Part shown: positions 6,240-16,089 of the stretch, in pieces | Layout of the letters: each line of letters starts with the position of its first letter | Position numbering within the stretch: position 1 is the stretch's first letter | NCBI RefSeq assembly: GCF_004135205.1 | Contig: NZ_CP035490.1 | Span: 2,807,501 to 2,871,500, forward strand | Reading direction: 5' to 3' | Length of the DNA stretch: 64,000 bases | Source: Hahella sp. KA22 | Lineage (GTDB): Bacteria > Pseudomonadota > Gammaproteobacteria > Pseudomonadales > Oleiphilaceae | Translations under genes and position numbers: made by a program | The notes under the pieces: model-generated | Told to the model about the DNA's origin: nothing | What the model saw: only the letters and a program-made list of their open reading frames with translations | Databases searched by the model: none

Positions 6240-9173
6240 ATGTCTGACTCGTTGTCTTTGGATATCGCCCATCCCACATTTGAATGCATTAGCCGACGCA
6301 AAATAGATGCGTTGAAAATTGAGCTTCAGGAATTCCGGCATTTGAAAACCGGAGCCAGGCACTTTCACTTGAGTTCCGAGCAAAAAGAAAACGTCTTTCT
6401 GGTGGCGTTGCGCACGGTGCCGACGGACTCTACTGGCGTCGCCCATATTCTTGAGCATACGACGCTGTGCGGCAGCAAGAATTTCCCTGTGCGTGATCCG
6501 TTTTTCATGATGACCCGGCGTTCACTGAATACCTTCATGAACGCGTTCACCAGTAGTGACTGGACGGCTTATCCGTTCGCCAGTCAGAACCGCAAAGATT
6601 ACTTTAATCTACTGGATGTCTATTTGGATTCCGTGTTTTTTGCGAATCTGAATGAGCTGGATTTTGCGCAAGAAGGGCACCGCTTTGAGTTTGAAGAAGC
6701 GGAAAATCCCAATTCTGACCTGGTCTACAAAGGCGTTGTCTACAATGAGATGAAAGGCGCAATGAGTTCGCCGATGTCGCAGTTGTGGGGGGCGGTCACC
6801 AAATATCTGTACCCGACATCCACTTATCACTACAACAGTGGTGGCGAGCCTGACCATATTCCCGACCTGACTCACGAGCAACTGCTGCAGTTTTATCGTA
6901 AGCATTATCATCCCAGCAATGCGGTGTTCATGACTTTTGGCGACCTGCCGGCGAATGAGCTGCAGAAAGTGTTTGAAGACAAGGCGCTGCAGCAGTTTGA
7001 TCGTTCTGACGATATTCCCGTCATCAGTGATGAAAAACGCTACTTCTCGCCAATTCGTGTGCAAGAGGCCTATCCGCTGGCGGCGGAAGAAGAGTCCGCT
7101 TCCAAGTCACATATTGTTATGGGCTGGCTGTTGACGCCGAGCGGCGATCTCGAGCGCAATTTGGAAGCCCACCTGCTGTCCAATGTTCTGCTGGAAAACA
7201 GCGCATCTCCATTAATGCATGCATTGGAGACTACGGATTTGGGCCATTCGCCGTCCGGACTTTGCGGCTTGGAAGACTCCTATAAAGAGATGGCGTTTGT
7301 GTGCGGAATAGAGGGCTCTGAGCCTGAGCGCGCAGCGGCGTTTGAGTCTTTGGTCGTGGGCGTGCTGGAAAAAGTAGCAACGGAAGGCGTGCCTCTGGAG
7401 AAACTGGAAGCTGTGTTGCACCAGTTGGAACTGAGTCAGCGTGAGATTTCCGGAGATTCCTATCCTTATGGTCTGCAATTGATTCTGGCGGCGATGTCGC
7501 CTGCGCTGCAAGGCGTAGATCCCGCGGAATTATTGGACATCGATCCGGTGCTGGTGAAGTTGCGTGAGCGCATCAAGAACCCTGAATACATTAAGACCCT
7601 GGTGAAAGAGCTACTGCTGGATAATCCACATCGCATTACTCTGACATTGGCGCCAGACGCGCAACTGGAAGCTCAACGGGAAAAGTATACGCACGCGAAA
7701 TTGCAGGCGGTTAAGAGCCGTTTGTCGGATGAAGAAAAGCAGAAAATCGTCGCTCAGGCGCAAGCATTGAACGAGCGCCAGAACCAAAAAGACCCGGAAG
7801 ATATTCTTCCTAAAGTAGGGTTGGATGATGTTCCTCTGGATATCGCGATTCCTGAGCCGGTCAAGGCTCAAGGCGCTCTGCCGCTGACGGCGTATGCTCA
7901 GGGGACTAACGGCCTAATCTACCATCAGGCTATTTTGCCATTGCCGGATCTGAGTGATGAGGAATTGTCGCTGTTGCCGCTGCTGACTTTCTGTCTGGCG
8001 GAAGTCGGCGCTGGTGAGCGCTCTTACTTGGAAATGCAAGAGCGTCAGTCCGCCTACACCGGCGGCGTTTCCTGTTATTGGGAGATTCGCGGCGAAGTGG
8101 CGGATGAGCAGAAGTGTAAGGGCTTTCTGGTAGTTTCCGGTAAGGCTTTGCAGCGCAATCAAGCCGAGTTGATTGGCCTGATGAAAGAGTTTTTATATCA
8201 ACCGCGTTTTGATGAGCTTGATCGTATCAAAGAGCTTGTGGCGCTGCTGGCTTCCAGGCGGGAGCAGGGCGTTACCAGTAATGGTCACGGTATGGCGATG
8301 ATGGCGGCGGCCAGTCGTCTGAGTCCTGCAGGGGCGATTGGTCACCGCACTGGCGGTTTGGCTGGCATCCAGTGGATTAAGGCGCTGGATAAATCCTTTG
8401 CGGATAAAGCGAAGCTGCAGGCGTTTGCAGATAGCTTGAAGCAATTGCACCAGAAGCTTGTCGCCAATCCGGCGCAGTTCCTGAGCGTTGCAGAGCCCGC
8501 CAATTTGGATGCGTTCAATCAGGCCGCATTTACTGGATGGGGTGAGGCTGCGTCTGATTCTGACGTCAGTCTGCTTAACTTGCCTGCTACGCGAGAGCAT
8601 TGTCAGGTGGGCTGGATCACCAATAGCCAGGTAAGTTTCTGCGCCAAAGTCTATGCGACGGTTCCCAGTGAACATGGTGATGCTGCTGCACTGACTGTAT
8701 TGGGGCACTATCTGCGCAACGGTTTCCTGCATCGGGCGATTCGTGAGCAGGGCGGCGCCTATGGAGCAGGGGCGGGCCAGGATAACGCCAACTCCGTATT
8801 CCGTTTCTACTCTTACCGCGACCCGCGGATAGAAGGAACGTTGAGCGACTTTGACGAATCAGTCACTTGGCTGCTGAATCGTGAGCACGATCCTGCTGAG
8901 CTTGAGCAGGCGGTATTGGGAGTGGTGAGCAACATTGATAAACCGCGCTCTCCTGCTGGCGAGGCGAAGTCCGCTTTCCACAGTGAGTTGTTCGGACGTA
9001 CGGCTGAGCAGCGGAAGCAGTTCCGTCGTCGTGTGCTTGCTGTGACGATGGAAGATTTGGAGAGAGTGGCCAGCACTTATCTGCTGAACAAAGAGGCCAG
9101 TGTAGCGGTGGTGAGTGGAGAGAACGCCAAAGACACGTTCACCAAGCTGAATCTGGCTATTCACAAGATATAA
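6240..9173 (+). CDS. M16 family zinc metallopeptidase, presequence-protease (PreP/Cym1) type
   Basis: A 977-residue clamshell peptidase of family M16C. The inverted zinc motif HxxEH is His69-Ile-Leu-Glu72-His73 (VAHILEHTTLCGS), and the downstream glutamate ligand is probably in YNEMKG near residue 170. The length and the VRDPFFMMTRRSLNTFMNAFT segment match the PreP/Cym1 group, which degrades short peptides such as cleaved targeting sequences. Bacterial members are thought to degrade peptides in the cytoplasm or envelope; no signal peptide is visible here. The native ribosome-binding site is poor (GCTGGAAATAA before ATG), and an in-frame-terminating small ORF abuts the start, which suggests translational coupling. 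A 13-bp-stem terminator follows. Confidence 0.92.
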   Translation: MSDSLSLDIAHPTFECISRRKIDALKIELQEFRHLKTGARHFHLSSEQKENVFLVALRTVPTDSTGVAHILEHTTLCGSKNFPVRDPFFMMTRRSLNTFMNAFTSSDWTAYPFASQNRKDYFNLLDVYLDSVFFANLNELDFAQEGHRFEFEEAENPNSDLVYKGVVYNEMKGAMSSPMSQLWGAVTKYLYPTSTYHYNSGGEPDHIPDLTHEQLLQFYRKHYHPSNAVFMTFGDLPANELQKVFEDKALQQFDRSDDIPVISDEKRYFSPIRVQEAYPLAAEEESASKSHIVMGWLLTPSGDLERNLEAHLLSNVLLENSASPLMHALETTDLGHSPSGLCGLEDSYKEMAFVCGIEGSEPERAAAFESLVVGVLEKVATEGVPLEKLEAVLHQLELSQREISGDSYPYGLQLILAAMSPALQGVDPAELLDIDPVLVKLRERIKNPEYIKTLVKELLLDNPHRITLTLAPDAQLEAQREKYTHAKLQAVKSRLSDEEKQKIVAQAQALNERQNQKDPEDILPKVGLDDVPLDIAIPEPVKAQGALPLTAYAQGTNGLIYHQAILPLPDLSDEELSLLPLLTFCLAEVGAGERSYLEMQERQSAYTGGVSCYWEIRGEVADEQKCKGFLVVSGKALQRNQAELIGLMKEFLYQPRFDELDRIKELVALLASRREQGVTSNGHGMAMMAAASRLSPAGAIGHRTGGLAGIQWIKALDKSFADKAKLQAFADSLKQLHQKLVANPAQFLSVAEPANLDAFNQAAFTGWGEAASDSDVSLLNLPATREHCQVGWITNSQVSFCAKVYATVPSEHGDAAALTVLGHYLRNGFLHRAIREQGGAYGAGAGQDNANSVFRFYSYRDPRIEGTLSDFDESVTWLLNREHDPAELEQAVLGVVSNIDKPRSPAGEAKSAFHSELFGRTAEQRKQFRRRVLAVTMEDLERVASTYLLNKEASVAVVSGENAKDTFTKLNLAIHKI

Positions 9174-9206
9174 ATTGCTTCGCCTCACGGCGATGTCATG
9201 ACACAG

Positions 9207-9241
9207 AAGCCCCGACGATGCAGATCGTCGGGGCTTTTTTA
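9207..9241 (+). terminator. Strong terminator after the M16 peptidase
   Basis: AAGCCCCGACGAT (9207-9219), loop GCAG, then ATCGTCGGGGCTT (9224-9236): a perfect 13-bp stem followed by a T-run. It lies between two convergent genes, and the stem may also protect the 3' end of ppsR mRNA. Confidence 0.95.
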
Positions 9242-10060
9242 TCAGCGAATGCGGCGCTCTATGCCCGTCATCATCATGATGCGGGTGGATATTTCTTCGA
9301 CGGAATAGTCGGTGGAGTTGAGGTAAGGAATACGCTCGCGACGGTACATCAGCTCTACTTCCTCTACTTCGTAATTGCACTGCTTGATAGAGGCGTATTT
9401 GGAGTTGGGCTTGCGCTCATTACGAATGACGGCGAGACGCTCGGGGTCTATGGTCAGGCCGAAAATCTTTTCGCGATAGCTGCGTAGTGATTCCGGCAGG
9501 CGCTGGTCCAGAATGTCGTCTTCGGTCAAAGGAAAGTTGGCCGCTTTGATGCCGTATTGCAGCGCAAGGTAAATACAAGTGGGCGTTTTGCCGCTACGAG
9601 AGACGCCGACCAAAATGATGTCCGCCTCATTATAGTAGCGGACCCGTGCGCCATCGTCGTTCTCCAGAGCGTAGTTCATAGCGTCAATACGACGGTTGTA
9701 AGAGGAGTTGCTGACGATAGAGTGGGATTTGCCGACAGTGTAAGTGGATTTTGATCCCAGTTCCTGCTCCAGCGGCTCCAGGAAAGTGCCAAAGATATCA
9801 ATCATATACCCCTGGCTTTTGCGTATTTCAGCGCGAATTTCACTGTTGACGATGGTGTCGAATATGACGGGTTTATTGCCGTCTATTTCCGATGCTTTAT
9901 CTATGCGTGCGACGGCTTTGCGGGCTTTTTCCAGTGAGTCGATATATGGCAGGGTGATCTTTTCAAATTCTATGAATTCAAACTGCGCCAGCAGACTCTG
10001 TCCCAGGGCTTCGGCGGTAATACCGGTGCCGTCGGATATAAAAAATGCGGTTCTTTTCAT
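9242..10060 (-). CDS. ppsR: PEP synthase regulatory protein (bifunctional kinase/pyrophosphorylase)
   Basis: The 272-residue DUF299 family protein regulates phosphoenolpyruvate synthase, by ADP-dependent phosphorylation of a threonine next to the catalytic histidine (inactivating) and Pi-dependent removal of that phosphate (activating). The family start [15 protein letters not shown] and the P-loop-like [15 protein letters not shown] are present, as is the late [25 protein letters not shown] block. I chose ATG 10060 (MKRTAFF), preceded by GAGCAGG, rather than the upstream TTG. The target gene ppsA is divergent 390 bases away, the classical arrangement, which supports the assignment. Confidence 0.96.
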   Translation of the reverse strand: MKRTAFFISDGTGITAEALGQSLLAQFEFIEFEKITLPYIDSLEKARKAVARIDKASEIDGNKPVIFDTIVNSEIRAEIRKSQGYMIDIFGTFLEPLEQELGSKSTYTVGKSHSIVSNSSYNRRIDAMNYALENDDGARVRYYNEADIILVGVSRSGKTPTCIYLALQYGIKAANFPLTEDDILDQRLPESLRSYREKIFGLTIDPERLAVIRNERKPNSKYASIKQCNYEVEEVELMYRRERIPYLNSTDYSVEEISTRIMMMTGIERRIR

Positions 10061-10450
10061 GAAGTTTAACCTGCTCAAAGCATATAAAAGGCGGAAGTAA
10101 TAGTTAGTTATGATTTAAATGTATTTGTGCGTTTCCTTTGTCGCGAGTCCCGCCGCCGACAAGACTGGCTTGGAATGCTGCAATCGCAAGACTTGATCGT
10201 AATCGCCTAATTGCTAATTGTCTTCCTGTATTGTTGGGTGCAGAGCCCAGTATACAGATGCTAGACTACGCCGGATAAGTCGCTTATAAAGTGAATCACA
10301 AATAAGATTAGGCATAAACATCATAGGGATGGCTGCTACTTGTAGTTATCTCGGTAAACGGTTACAACTGTGTGGCGCCGCTGAGCTATGATTTGCGACA
10401 TGCTTCGTAGTTTGACGCCAAACGCTATGATTTGACTAGGGAGAAGCACC
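10061..10450. promoter_or_regulatory. ppsR-ppsA divergent intergenic region
   Basis: This 390-base gap must hold the promoters of both divergent genes. I see AT-rich stretches and a TATACA (10251-10256) but no box pair with a convincing spacer. No ORF with a ribosome-binding site is present. AGGGAG (10438-10443) is the ribosome-binding site that supports the TTG start of ppsA at 10451. Confidence 0.5.
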
Positions 10451-12817
10451 TTGGAAGATTACATCATTTGGTTTGAAAGCCTGGGTATGGGCGATATCGA
10501 CAAAGTGGGGGGAAAGAACGCCTCACTTGGCGAGATGATCAGTAACCTGGCTCACGCCGGGGTTACCGTTCCGTTGGGGTTCGCCACTACCGCTCACGCT
10601 TATCGTGAGTTCCTCCAAACCGAAGGATTGGATAAGCGTATTCATGATGAGCTGGCCAAGTTGGATGTGAACGATGTGGTAGCGTTGGCGGAAACCGGTT
10701 CCCGTATTCGCCAGTGGATCACTGACACTCCTTTCCCTAAGCAGTTGGATGATGCGATCGCCTCTGGCGTCGCTAAACTGCAGGAAGGCAATCAGAATAT
10801 GGCGGTGGCGGTTCGTTCCTCCGCTACTGCAGAAGACCTGCCGGACGCCTCATTCGCAGGCCAGCAGGAAACATTCCTGAATATCGTCGGCGTCGAAAAC
10901 ATCAGACACGCAGTGAAAGAAGTTTTTGCGTCTCTGTTTAATGATCGCGCTATTTCCTACCGCGCCCACCATGGTTTTGAGCACAGTCACGTGGCGTTGT
11001 CCGCGGGCATTCAGCGCATGGTGCGCAGCGAATCCGCATCCAGTGGGGTTATGTTTACCTTGGATACGGAGTCAGGCTTTAAGGATGTTGTGTTTATCAC
11101 CGCATCTTACGGTCTGGGCGAAACGGTTGTACAAGGGGCAGTGAACCCTGATGAATTCTATGTCCATAAGCCCACTTTCGAAGCCGGTCGTCCCGCCGTA
11201 TTGCGTCGTAATTTGGGCAGTAAAGCCATCAAAATGGTGTATGGCGATCACGGCTCCGCCGGCAAGTCCGTGCAGACAGTGAATGTCGATCAGGAAGATC
11301 GCGGTAAGTTTTCTCTGACTGACGCGGAAATTTATGAGCTGACGCGTCAGGCTTTAGTTATCGAAAAGCATTACGACCGTCCGATGGATATCGAATGGGC
11401 GAAAGACGGCGACGATGGCAAGCTGTATATCGTACAGGCTCGTCCGGAGACCGTTAAGAGCCGCGCATCCGCCGTCATGGAGCGTTACCTGTTGAAAGAG
11501 AAGGGTAAAGTGCTTTGTGAAGGGCGTAGTATCGGTCAAAAAATTGGAAGCGGCCCAGTTCGGGTCATCACCAATATCTCCGAGATGGATAAGGTTAAGG
11601 ATGGCGACGTGTTGGTCACTGATATGACCGATCCGGATTGGGAGCCTGTAATGAAGCGTGCTTCCGCCATCGTGACAGATCGCGGCGGTCGTACCTGTCA
11701 CGCGGCGATTATCGCCCGTGAGTTGGGTATTCCGGCGGTCGTCGGTTGCGGAGACGCTACTGAGCTGTTGCAGGACGGCGTCAATGTGACGGTATCCTGC
11801 GCCGAAGGCGATACCGGTATGATCTATGAAGGTTTGCTGGACTTCGAATTGCAGAAAAACAGTGTTGAATCCATGCCTAAACTGCCGTTCAAAATCATGA
11901 TGAACGTCGGCAACCCGGATCGCGCGTTTGACTTCCAGGCATTGCCCAACGAAGGCGTGGGCCTGGCGCGTTTGGAGTTCATCATTAACCGTATGATCGG
12001 CGTGCATCCCAAGGCGCTGTTGAACTTCGACACACTTCCACGCGATGTTAAGCAGGTCGTGGAGAAGCGTATTTCCGGCTATTCGTCTCCTGTCGATTTC
12101 TACATTGAGAAACTGGTTGAGGGTATTTCCACACTGGCGGCGGCGTTTTATCCGCAGCGCGTCATCGTGCGTTTGTCTGACTTCAAGTCCAATGAGTACG
12201 CTAACCTGATCGGCGGCACCATCTATGAACCGGAAGAAGAAAACCCCATGCTGGGCTTCCGTGGCGCCTCCCGTTACATTTCGGATTCTTTCCGCGACTG
12301 TTTTGAGCTGGAGTGTCGCGCGCTGAAGAAAGTTCGTAATGAAATGGGCTTCACCAACGTGGAGATCATGGTTCCGTTCGTGCGGACTGTGGGCGAGGCC
12401 AAACAGGTAGTTGAACTGCTTGAGCAAAATGAACTGCGTCGCGGCGAAAACGGTCTGCGACTGGTCATGATGTGTGAGCTGCCCGCCAATGCACTATTGG
12501 CCGAACAGTTCCTGGAATACTTCGATGGCTTCTCTATCGGTTCCAATGACCTGACTCAGCTGACCCTGGGCTTGGATCGTGATTCCGGCATTGTGGCGCA
12601 TCTGTTCGATGAGCGTAACGATGCGGTATTGCGCCTGCTGTCCATGGCTATTCAGGCCTGTAAGAACGCGGATAAATACATCGGTATTTGTGGGCAAGGT
12701 CCATCCGATCACCCTGATTTCGCCAAGTGGCTGATGGATCAGGGTATCGATAGTGTCTCTTTGAACCCTGACTCTGTGCTGGATACCTGGTTCTTCCTGG
12801 CGGAAAAGCACGCGTAA
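10451..12817 (+). CDS. ppsA: Phosphoenolpyruvate synthase
   Basis: PpsA makes phosphoenolpyruvate from pyruvate and ATP (releasing AMP and Pi), the entry step of gluconeogenesis from C3 compounds. The 788-residue protein has the N-terminal ATP-grasp domain ([32 protein letters not shown]), the swivelling phosphohistidine domain with the catalytic His in [14 protein letters not shown], and the C-terminal pyruvate/PEP TIM barrel ([16 protein letters not shown], with a late Cys in [11 protein letters not shown]). The Thr of GGRTCH is the residue PpsR-type kinases modify. Translation starts at TTG, the only start near the conserved N-terminus with a good ribosome-binding site. Terminator at 12841-12863. 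Confidence 0.97.
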   Translation: MEDYIIWFESLGMGDIDKVGGKNASLGEMISNLAHAGVTVPLGFATTAHAYREFLQTEGLDKRIHDELAKLDVNDVVALAETGSRIRQWITDTPFPKQLDDAIASGVAKLQEGNQNMAVAVRSSATAEDLPDASFAGQQETFLNIVGVENIRHAVKEVFASLFNDRAISYRAHHGFEHSHVALSAGIQRMVRSESASSGVMFTLDTESGFKDVVFITASYGLGETVVQGAVNPDEFYVHKPTFEAGRPAVLRRNLGSKAIKMVYGDHGSAGKSVQTVNVDQEDRGKFSLTDAEIYELTRQALVIEKHYDRPMDIEWAKDGDDGKLYIVQARPETVKSRASAVMERYLLKEKGKVLCEGRSIGQKIGSGPVRVITNISEMDKVKDGDVLVTDMTDPDWEPVMKRASAIVTDRGGRTCHAAIIARELGIPAVVGCGDATELLQDGVNVTVSCAEGDTGMIYEGLLDFELQKNSVESMPKLPFKIMMNVGNPDRAFDFQALPNEGVGLARLEFIINRMIGVHPKALLNFDTLPRDVKQVVEKRISGYSSPVDFYIEKLVEGISTLAAAFYPQRVIVRLSDFKSNEYANLIGGTIYEPEEENPMLGFRGASRYISDSFRDCFELECRALKKVRNEMGFTNVEIMVPFVRTVGEAKQVVELLEQNELRRGENGLRLVMMCELPANALLAEQFLEYFDGFSIGSNDLTQLTLGLDRDSGIVAHLFDERNDAVLRLLSMAIQACKNADKYIGICGQGPSDHPDFAKWLMDQGIDSVSLNPDSVLDTWFFLAEKHA

Positions 12818-12840
12818 CGACAGCGTTGGGTATGTTTGCA

Positions 12841-12863
12841 AAGCCGGCTGATGCCGGCTTTTT
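12841..12863 (+). terminator. ppsA terminator
   Basis: AAGCCGGC (12841-12848), loop TGAT, GCCGGCTT (12853-12860), then T's: an 8-bp GC-rich stem 23 bases after the ppsA stop codon. Confidence 0.9.
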
Positions 12864-12927
12864 GCGTTTAGGTGACTGTTTGTTGTTGTGTCAGGTGCGG
12901 ATCGGAAAAGAATATAAAGGAGACTGA

Positions 12928-13605
12928 ATGGTGGATGGGAAGCGCAGTGCTTTAGTATTGGGGGCGAGTGGCCTTGTCGGTGGGTTTTGTCTTCGTCACC
13001 TGCTTGCGTCAGCGTGCTATGAGCAAGTTACTGCGATTGTGCGTCGTCCTCTTGAAATGGAATGCGAAAAGTTAGATCAGAGAGTGATCAATTTTGATTG
13101 GTTGGAGCAAGAGCTGGCGGATATAAGTGCAGATGACGTATTTTGTTGTCTGGGTACAACTATGAAAAAGGCGGGTAGTCAGGATGCATTTAAGTTAGTC
13201 GACTATGAATACCCTGCTGCTGCGGCTCATGCGATGAAGCGTAATGGCTCCAGTCACTTCTTGCTGGTGTCGGCTCTAGGGGCGTCAGAAAAGTCGCTGT
13301 TTTTCTATAATCGCGTCAAAGGAAAAGTTGAGCGGGCGGTATTGGAAGAGGGTTTTCCTTTTGTGACGATTTTCAGGCCTTCGTTGTTGCTTGGTGAGCG
13401 TCACGAGTCTCGATTTTTGGAGGGAATAGGTATGAAGGCGGCGGCATGGTTGAACCCGCTGATGCAAGGGCCGCTCAGAAAGTACGCCGGACTGGATGCA
13501 AACAAACTGGCGTACCGTATGGTTCATGAAGTGGAACAAGCTTTAACTACAAACCGACCACCTATTCTGACGCTTGAATCCGATTGCCTGCAAAAGGTTC
13601 TCTAA
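12928..13605 (+). CDS. NAD(P)-binding Rossmann oxidoreductase, TIP30-like
   Basis: A 225-residue atypical short-chain dehydrogenase/epimerase relative. The nucleotide-binding motif is GASGLVGGFCLRHLL near residue 12, followed by FCCLGTTMKKAGSQ and FLLVSALGAS. A Tyr/Lys pair in FFYNRVKGKVE may be the catalytic YxxxK of this group, and RPSLLLGER is typical of HTATIP2/TIP30-like proteins. The substrate is unknown. ATG 12928 follows AAGGAGACTGA, a strong ribosome-binding site. It lies alone between terminators, downstream of ppsA and upstream of rraA. Confidence 0.8.
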   Translation: MVDGKRSALVLGASGLVGGFCLRHLLASACYEQVTAIVRRPLEMECEKLDQRVINFDWLEQELADISADDVFCCLGTTMKKAGSQDAFKLVDYEYPAAAAHAMKRNGSSHFLLVSALGASEKSLFFYNRVKGKVERAVLEEGFPFVTIFRPSLLLGERHESRFLEGIGMKAAAWLNPLMQGPLRKYAGLDANKLAYRMVHEVEQALTTNRPPILTLESDCLQKVL

Positions 13606-13606
13606 A

Positions 13607-13633
13607 AGGCGGCCTTGGCCGTTTAAGTTTTTT
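13607..13633 (+). terminator. Terminator after the TIP30-like gene
   Basis: AGGCGGC (13607-13613), loop CTTG, GCCGTTT (13618-13624) with two G-T pairs, then AAG and six T. Confidence 0.7.
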
Positions 13634-13690
13634 GGTAAAAGCCTTTTAATAATGCCTCTGCACTTTCATAAAAATAGGGAGAACGAATAA

Positions 13691-14182
13691 GTGAAATATG
13701 TCACTCCGGATTTATGCGACGCATATCCACAGCTGGTTAAAGTGGTGGAGCCAATGTTTCAGAATTTCGGCGCCAGGAGCTCATTTGGCGGAGAGATTGT
13801 GACGGTTAAGTGTTTCGAAGATAACTCTGTCGTCAAGCAGCAGGTAGATCAACCGGGACAGGGTAAGGTTATGGTGGTGGACGGCGGCGGCTCCAAAAGG
13901 GCGGCGCTGTTGGGAGATATGTTGGCGGAAAAGGCGGCGGCCAATGGATGGGAGGGGATCATTATCTACGGATGCATTCGCGACGTTGATGTGATTCGCC
14001 AAACTGAACTTGGCGTTCAGGCATTAGGTACTCATCCCATGAAAACGGATAAGAGGGGAATTGGCGATCTGAATGTGGACATTACATTTGGCGGCGTCAC
14101 ATTTAAGCCAGGCCATTATATCTATGCAGACAATAATGGCGTGATTGTATCTCCTGAGCAGCTAAGTATGCCTCAAGAGTAA
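13691..14182 (+). CDS. rraA: Regulator of ribonuclease E activity A
   Basis: RraA is a trimeric ring protein that binds RNase E, mostly its C-terminal scaffold and RNA-binding region, and inhibits mRNA decay. The 163-residue length is normal. Family signatures are [35 protein letters not shown] and the late [13 protein letters not shown]. It starts with GTG. The rne gene itself lies in this window at 19694-22870, unlinked in transcription. A bidirectional terminator separates it from the convergent PilZ gene. Confidence 0.95.
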   Translation: MKYVTPDLCDAYPQLVKVVEPMFQNFGARSSFGGEIVTVKCFEDNSVVKQQVDQPGQGKVMVVDGGGSKRAALLGDMLAEKAAANGWEGIIIYGCIRDVDVIRQTELGVQALGTHPMKTDKRGIGDLNVDITFGGVTFKPGHYIYADNNGVIVSPEQLSMPQE

Positions 14183-14201
14183 TTGAGCCAAAGGAAACAA
14201 A

Positions 14202-14223
14202 AAAGGCGTCGAATGACGCCTTT
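14202..14223. terminator. Bidirectional terminator between rraA and the PilZ gene
   Basis: AAAGGCGTC (14202-14210), loop GAAT, GACGCCTTT (14215-14223). The A-run before the stem gives a T-run on the minus strand, so it serves both convergent genes. Confidence 0.85.
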
Positions 14224-14231
14224 CATGGATA

Positions 14232-14543
14232 TCAATTGACGACCTTGGTGATCTCTACGCCTATGACATATCTGTCCTCAGATACAGGCGTACATCTGAT
14301 CACTCTGACGATGGTCTCAAAAGAAGGAAATGCCTCGTTGGACGAGGGGAGGGACGTTTGGAACTCCGCGCCCTCGGCGAACGGTTCACCAATTTCGATG
14401 GACATTCCTGCCCCACTTAGGTCTTTGCAAACCCCTGTTAAGCTTCTGCCAGTGTCGGCGATAGTCAACACAATTTCTGAGTCGACTTTCATACGGATGA
14501 AATCACGTTTCTCGCTGTAATCGCGCATAGTTGTCAGTCTCAT
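14232..14543 (-). CDS. PilZ-domain protein (probable c-di-GMP binding)
   Basis: A 103-residue single-domain PilZ protein. The N-terminal arginine motif appears as EKRDFIRMKVD (close to the RxxxR consensus), and the second motif is degraded to DLSGAGMSIE (consensus D/NxSxxG). Both parts of a c-di-GMP site are therefore recognisable. Such stand-alone adaptors link c-di-GMP to motility or exopolysaccharide output; the partner cannot be told. ATG 14543 has GTGAGG upstream. A near-consensus promoter with a symmetric operator-like repeat lies directly upstream. Confidence 0.85.
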   Translation of the reverse strand: MRLTTMRDYSEKRDFIRMKVDSEIVLTIADTGRSLTGVCKDLSGAGMSIEIGEPFAEGAEFQTSLPSSNEAFPSFETIVRVIRCTPVSEDRYVIGVEITKVVN

Positions 14544-14566
14544 CGCGGCCTCACTTATTGTTATTG

Positions 14567-14599
14567 GGTCCTTAGTTTTATACGCTGCTAAAAAGGACC
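14567..14599. promoter_or_regulatory. Operator-like inverted repeat spanning the PilZ-gene -10 box
   Basis: GGTCCTT (14567-14573) and AAGGACC (14593-14599) are perfect 7-bp arms 19 bases apart. They lie across the -10 box and spacer of the promoter below, so a dimeric protein bound here would block transcription. Confidence 0.5.
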
Positions 14600-14605
14600 T
14601 GTCAA
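14577..14605 (-). promoter_or_regulatory. Sigma-70 promoter of the PilZ gene
   Basis: On the minus strand TTGACA (14605-14600), a 17-base spacer and TATAAA (14582-14577) form a near-consensus promoter ending 33 bases before the PilZ start codon. Confidence 0.8.
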
Positions 14606-14908
14606 AGCTGGATTTGTTATAAGTTGGCCTATTGGTAGAACATTTGGTATGTGCTATTGAATCAAGGCACTATATATTGATAGCATGAAAACCTTTCCCC
14701 CCTTTCAAGCACACCCGCTTCCATTATTCCGGACGCGTTTTCAGCTCACTGTGGTATAAAAAATATAGTGATGAAAGTATCCGGTTATAAAAGATTTTAA
14801 AGAAGCAAACGGTCGCCTGCTTCCTTATATATGAATAGTGTAGCACTCGTCCGCAAACATACCCGGATGTTATTGCGGACAAATTATCAGGAGGGGTGGA
14901 GGCTGGCG
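14606..14908. other. Intergenic region with hairpin between SH3-protein and PilZ genes
   Basis: Gene-free and AT-rich. The only structure I see is a long interrupted hairpin at 14849-14880: GTCCGCAA pairs with TTGCGGAC, and inside it ACAT pairs with ATGT. On the minus strand it follows the SH3-protein gene by about 28 bases but has no T-tract, so it may be a 3' stabilising hairpin or protein site. Confidence 0.55.
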
Positions 14909-15568
14909 TTACCAGCCTGCTTTCTTCTCTCTTTTGAACATGGGGACAATCAGGGCGATAATGACCCCAAGCAACACTAGTCCGCCGCCCAATAGCATCT
15001 TGTCGCGCTCATCGCTGTCTTTCAGGCGCAAATTTTCTGCAGAGAGCAACTCCACTTCGTTTTTCAACTTCTCATTGCTTTCTCTGAGCTCACGATTGCG
15101 GGTATCCAGAGCAATGGCGTTCTCGGAAATGCGTTTGATATTGCTAAGCTCCAATTGGAGTTCTTTATTGGACTTTTCCAGTTGCTCTCGAGCGCCGCCG
15201 AGGTTGGAGTTTTCGCCCTTGATCTGGTTGTATTCGTTCTGTAGGTCGTTAAATTTCTGCTGTAGCGCAGTATATTGCTGGGTCATTCTGTTGAGCTTGT
15301 CTCTGGCGACGGGCTCATTGATCAAAAAACGGGTGGGCAGCCAGCCTTCAATGCCTTCAGGGGTGCGGATAAGGCTGTATCCAGACTCAGCGTTGGTTTG
15401 CAGATGCTCCACCGGCGTGCCGCTTTTGACGCCTTTGTGAACGATACGAAATTCCAGTCCCTGGCCGCTTCTCAGTGGAGCGTACATGGTGTCGTCAATG
15501 TATTTCGTATCTGCAAATGCAAATGAGGAAATTAGCAAACCGGCTAATAAAAGCGCTTTTTTTCCCAC
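14909..15568 (-). CDS. SH3-domain / coiled-coil membrane protein (YgiM-like)
   Basis: A 219-residue envelope protein: signal peptide (MGKKALLLAGLLISSFAFA), a bacterial SH3 domain (about residues 20-90, ending SYSLIRTPEGIEGWLPTRFL), a long coiled coil rich in Glu, Asn, Lys and Leu (95-190), and a single C-terminal transmembrane helix (LLGGGLVLLGVIIALIVPMF) with a basic tail. This matches the YgiM/TIGR04211 family, which is widespread and poorly understood; SH3b domains usually bind peptidoglycan or peptide. With its C-terminal anchor the SH3 domain should face the periplasm. Confidence 0.88.
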   Translation of the reverse strand: MGKKALLLAGLLISSFAFADTKYIDDTMYAPLRSGQGLEFRIVHKGVKSGTPVEHLQTNAESGYSLIRTPEGIEGWLPTRFLINEPVARDKLNRMTQQYTALQQKFNDLQNEYNQIKGENSNLGGAREQLEKSNKELQLELSNIKRISENAIALDTRNRELRESNEKLKNEVELLSAENLRLKDSDERDKMLLGGGLVLLGVIIALIVPMFKREKKAGW

Positions 15569-15742
15569 GTTGTTATTCCTAAGTAGTATGCGGTGACATT
15601 GTTGGAAAGCCCGGGCGCGTTTGTATCATTGTCTCAGTTTGAGTTGACTCTGCTTTCCGCTCTTAACAGCGGAAGTATTAGTCGAATGTTTTTTAAACTA
15701 TATCGACAGGGTAGTGCAAGCGCCCGGAGCGTTTGGCTGTTC

Positions 15743-16042
15743 TCAGGGCAATACTTTTTTGAATGGCTTGACGGTGACTTTTTCGTACACGCCTGCTTTT
15801 ATATAGGGGTCTGCGTCCGCCCAGGCTTTAGCGTCTTCCAGTGACGGAAACTCCGCAATCACTACGCTGCCGCTGAAACCGGCTGGTCCCGGGTCCATGG
15901 CGTCAATGTGCGGAGTGGGGCCGGCGAGGATGAGGCGGCCTTGCTGTTTCAGTGTTTCCAGACGCTGCAGGTGGTCCGGTCTTGCCTGCATTCTGTCTTC
16001 CAGGCTGTTAGCTTTATCTTCTGCGTAAATGACGTAGAGCAT
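15743..16042 (-). CDS. yciI: YciI family protein
   Basis: A 99-residue YCII-domain protein with a ferredoxin-like fold and a conserved His-Asp pair (the HIDAMDPG segment here). The family motif [29 protein letters not shown] is seen, as in [17 protein letters not shown]. The biochemical role is not settled. It lies 47 bases downstream of yciB on the same strand, the order also found in Pseudomonas, so the two are probably co-transcribed. Confidence 0.92.
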   Translation of the reverse strand: MLYVIYAEDKANSLEDRMQARPDHLQRLETLKQQGRLILAGPTPHIDAMDPGPAGFSGSVVIAEFPSLEDAKAWADADPYIKAGVYEKVTVKPFKKVLP

Positions 16043-16089
16043 TGTGCGACTCTTGATTCTTTGAAGTATGTTGGAAGTTTCTTTGTTAA

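Noticed and set aside
11354..12427. 357-codon antisense ORF inside ppsA
   Set aside because: It runs opposite a clearly conserved gene, has no ribosome-binding site and reads as a codon-shadow protein with no recognisable domain.
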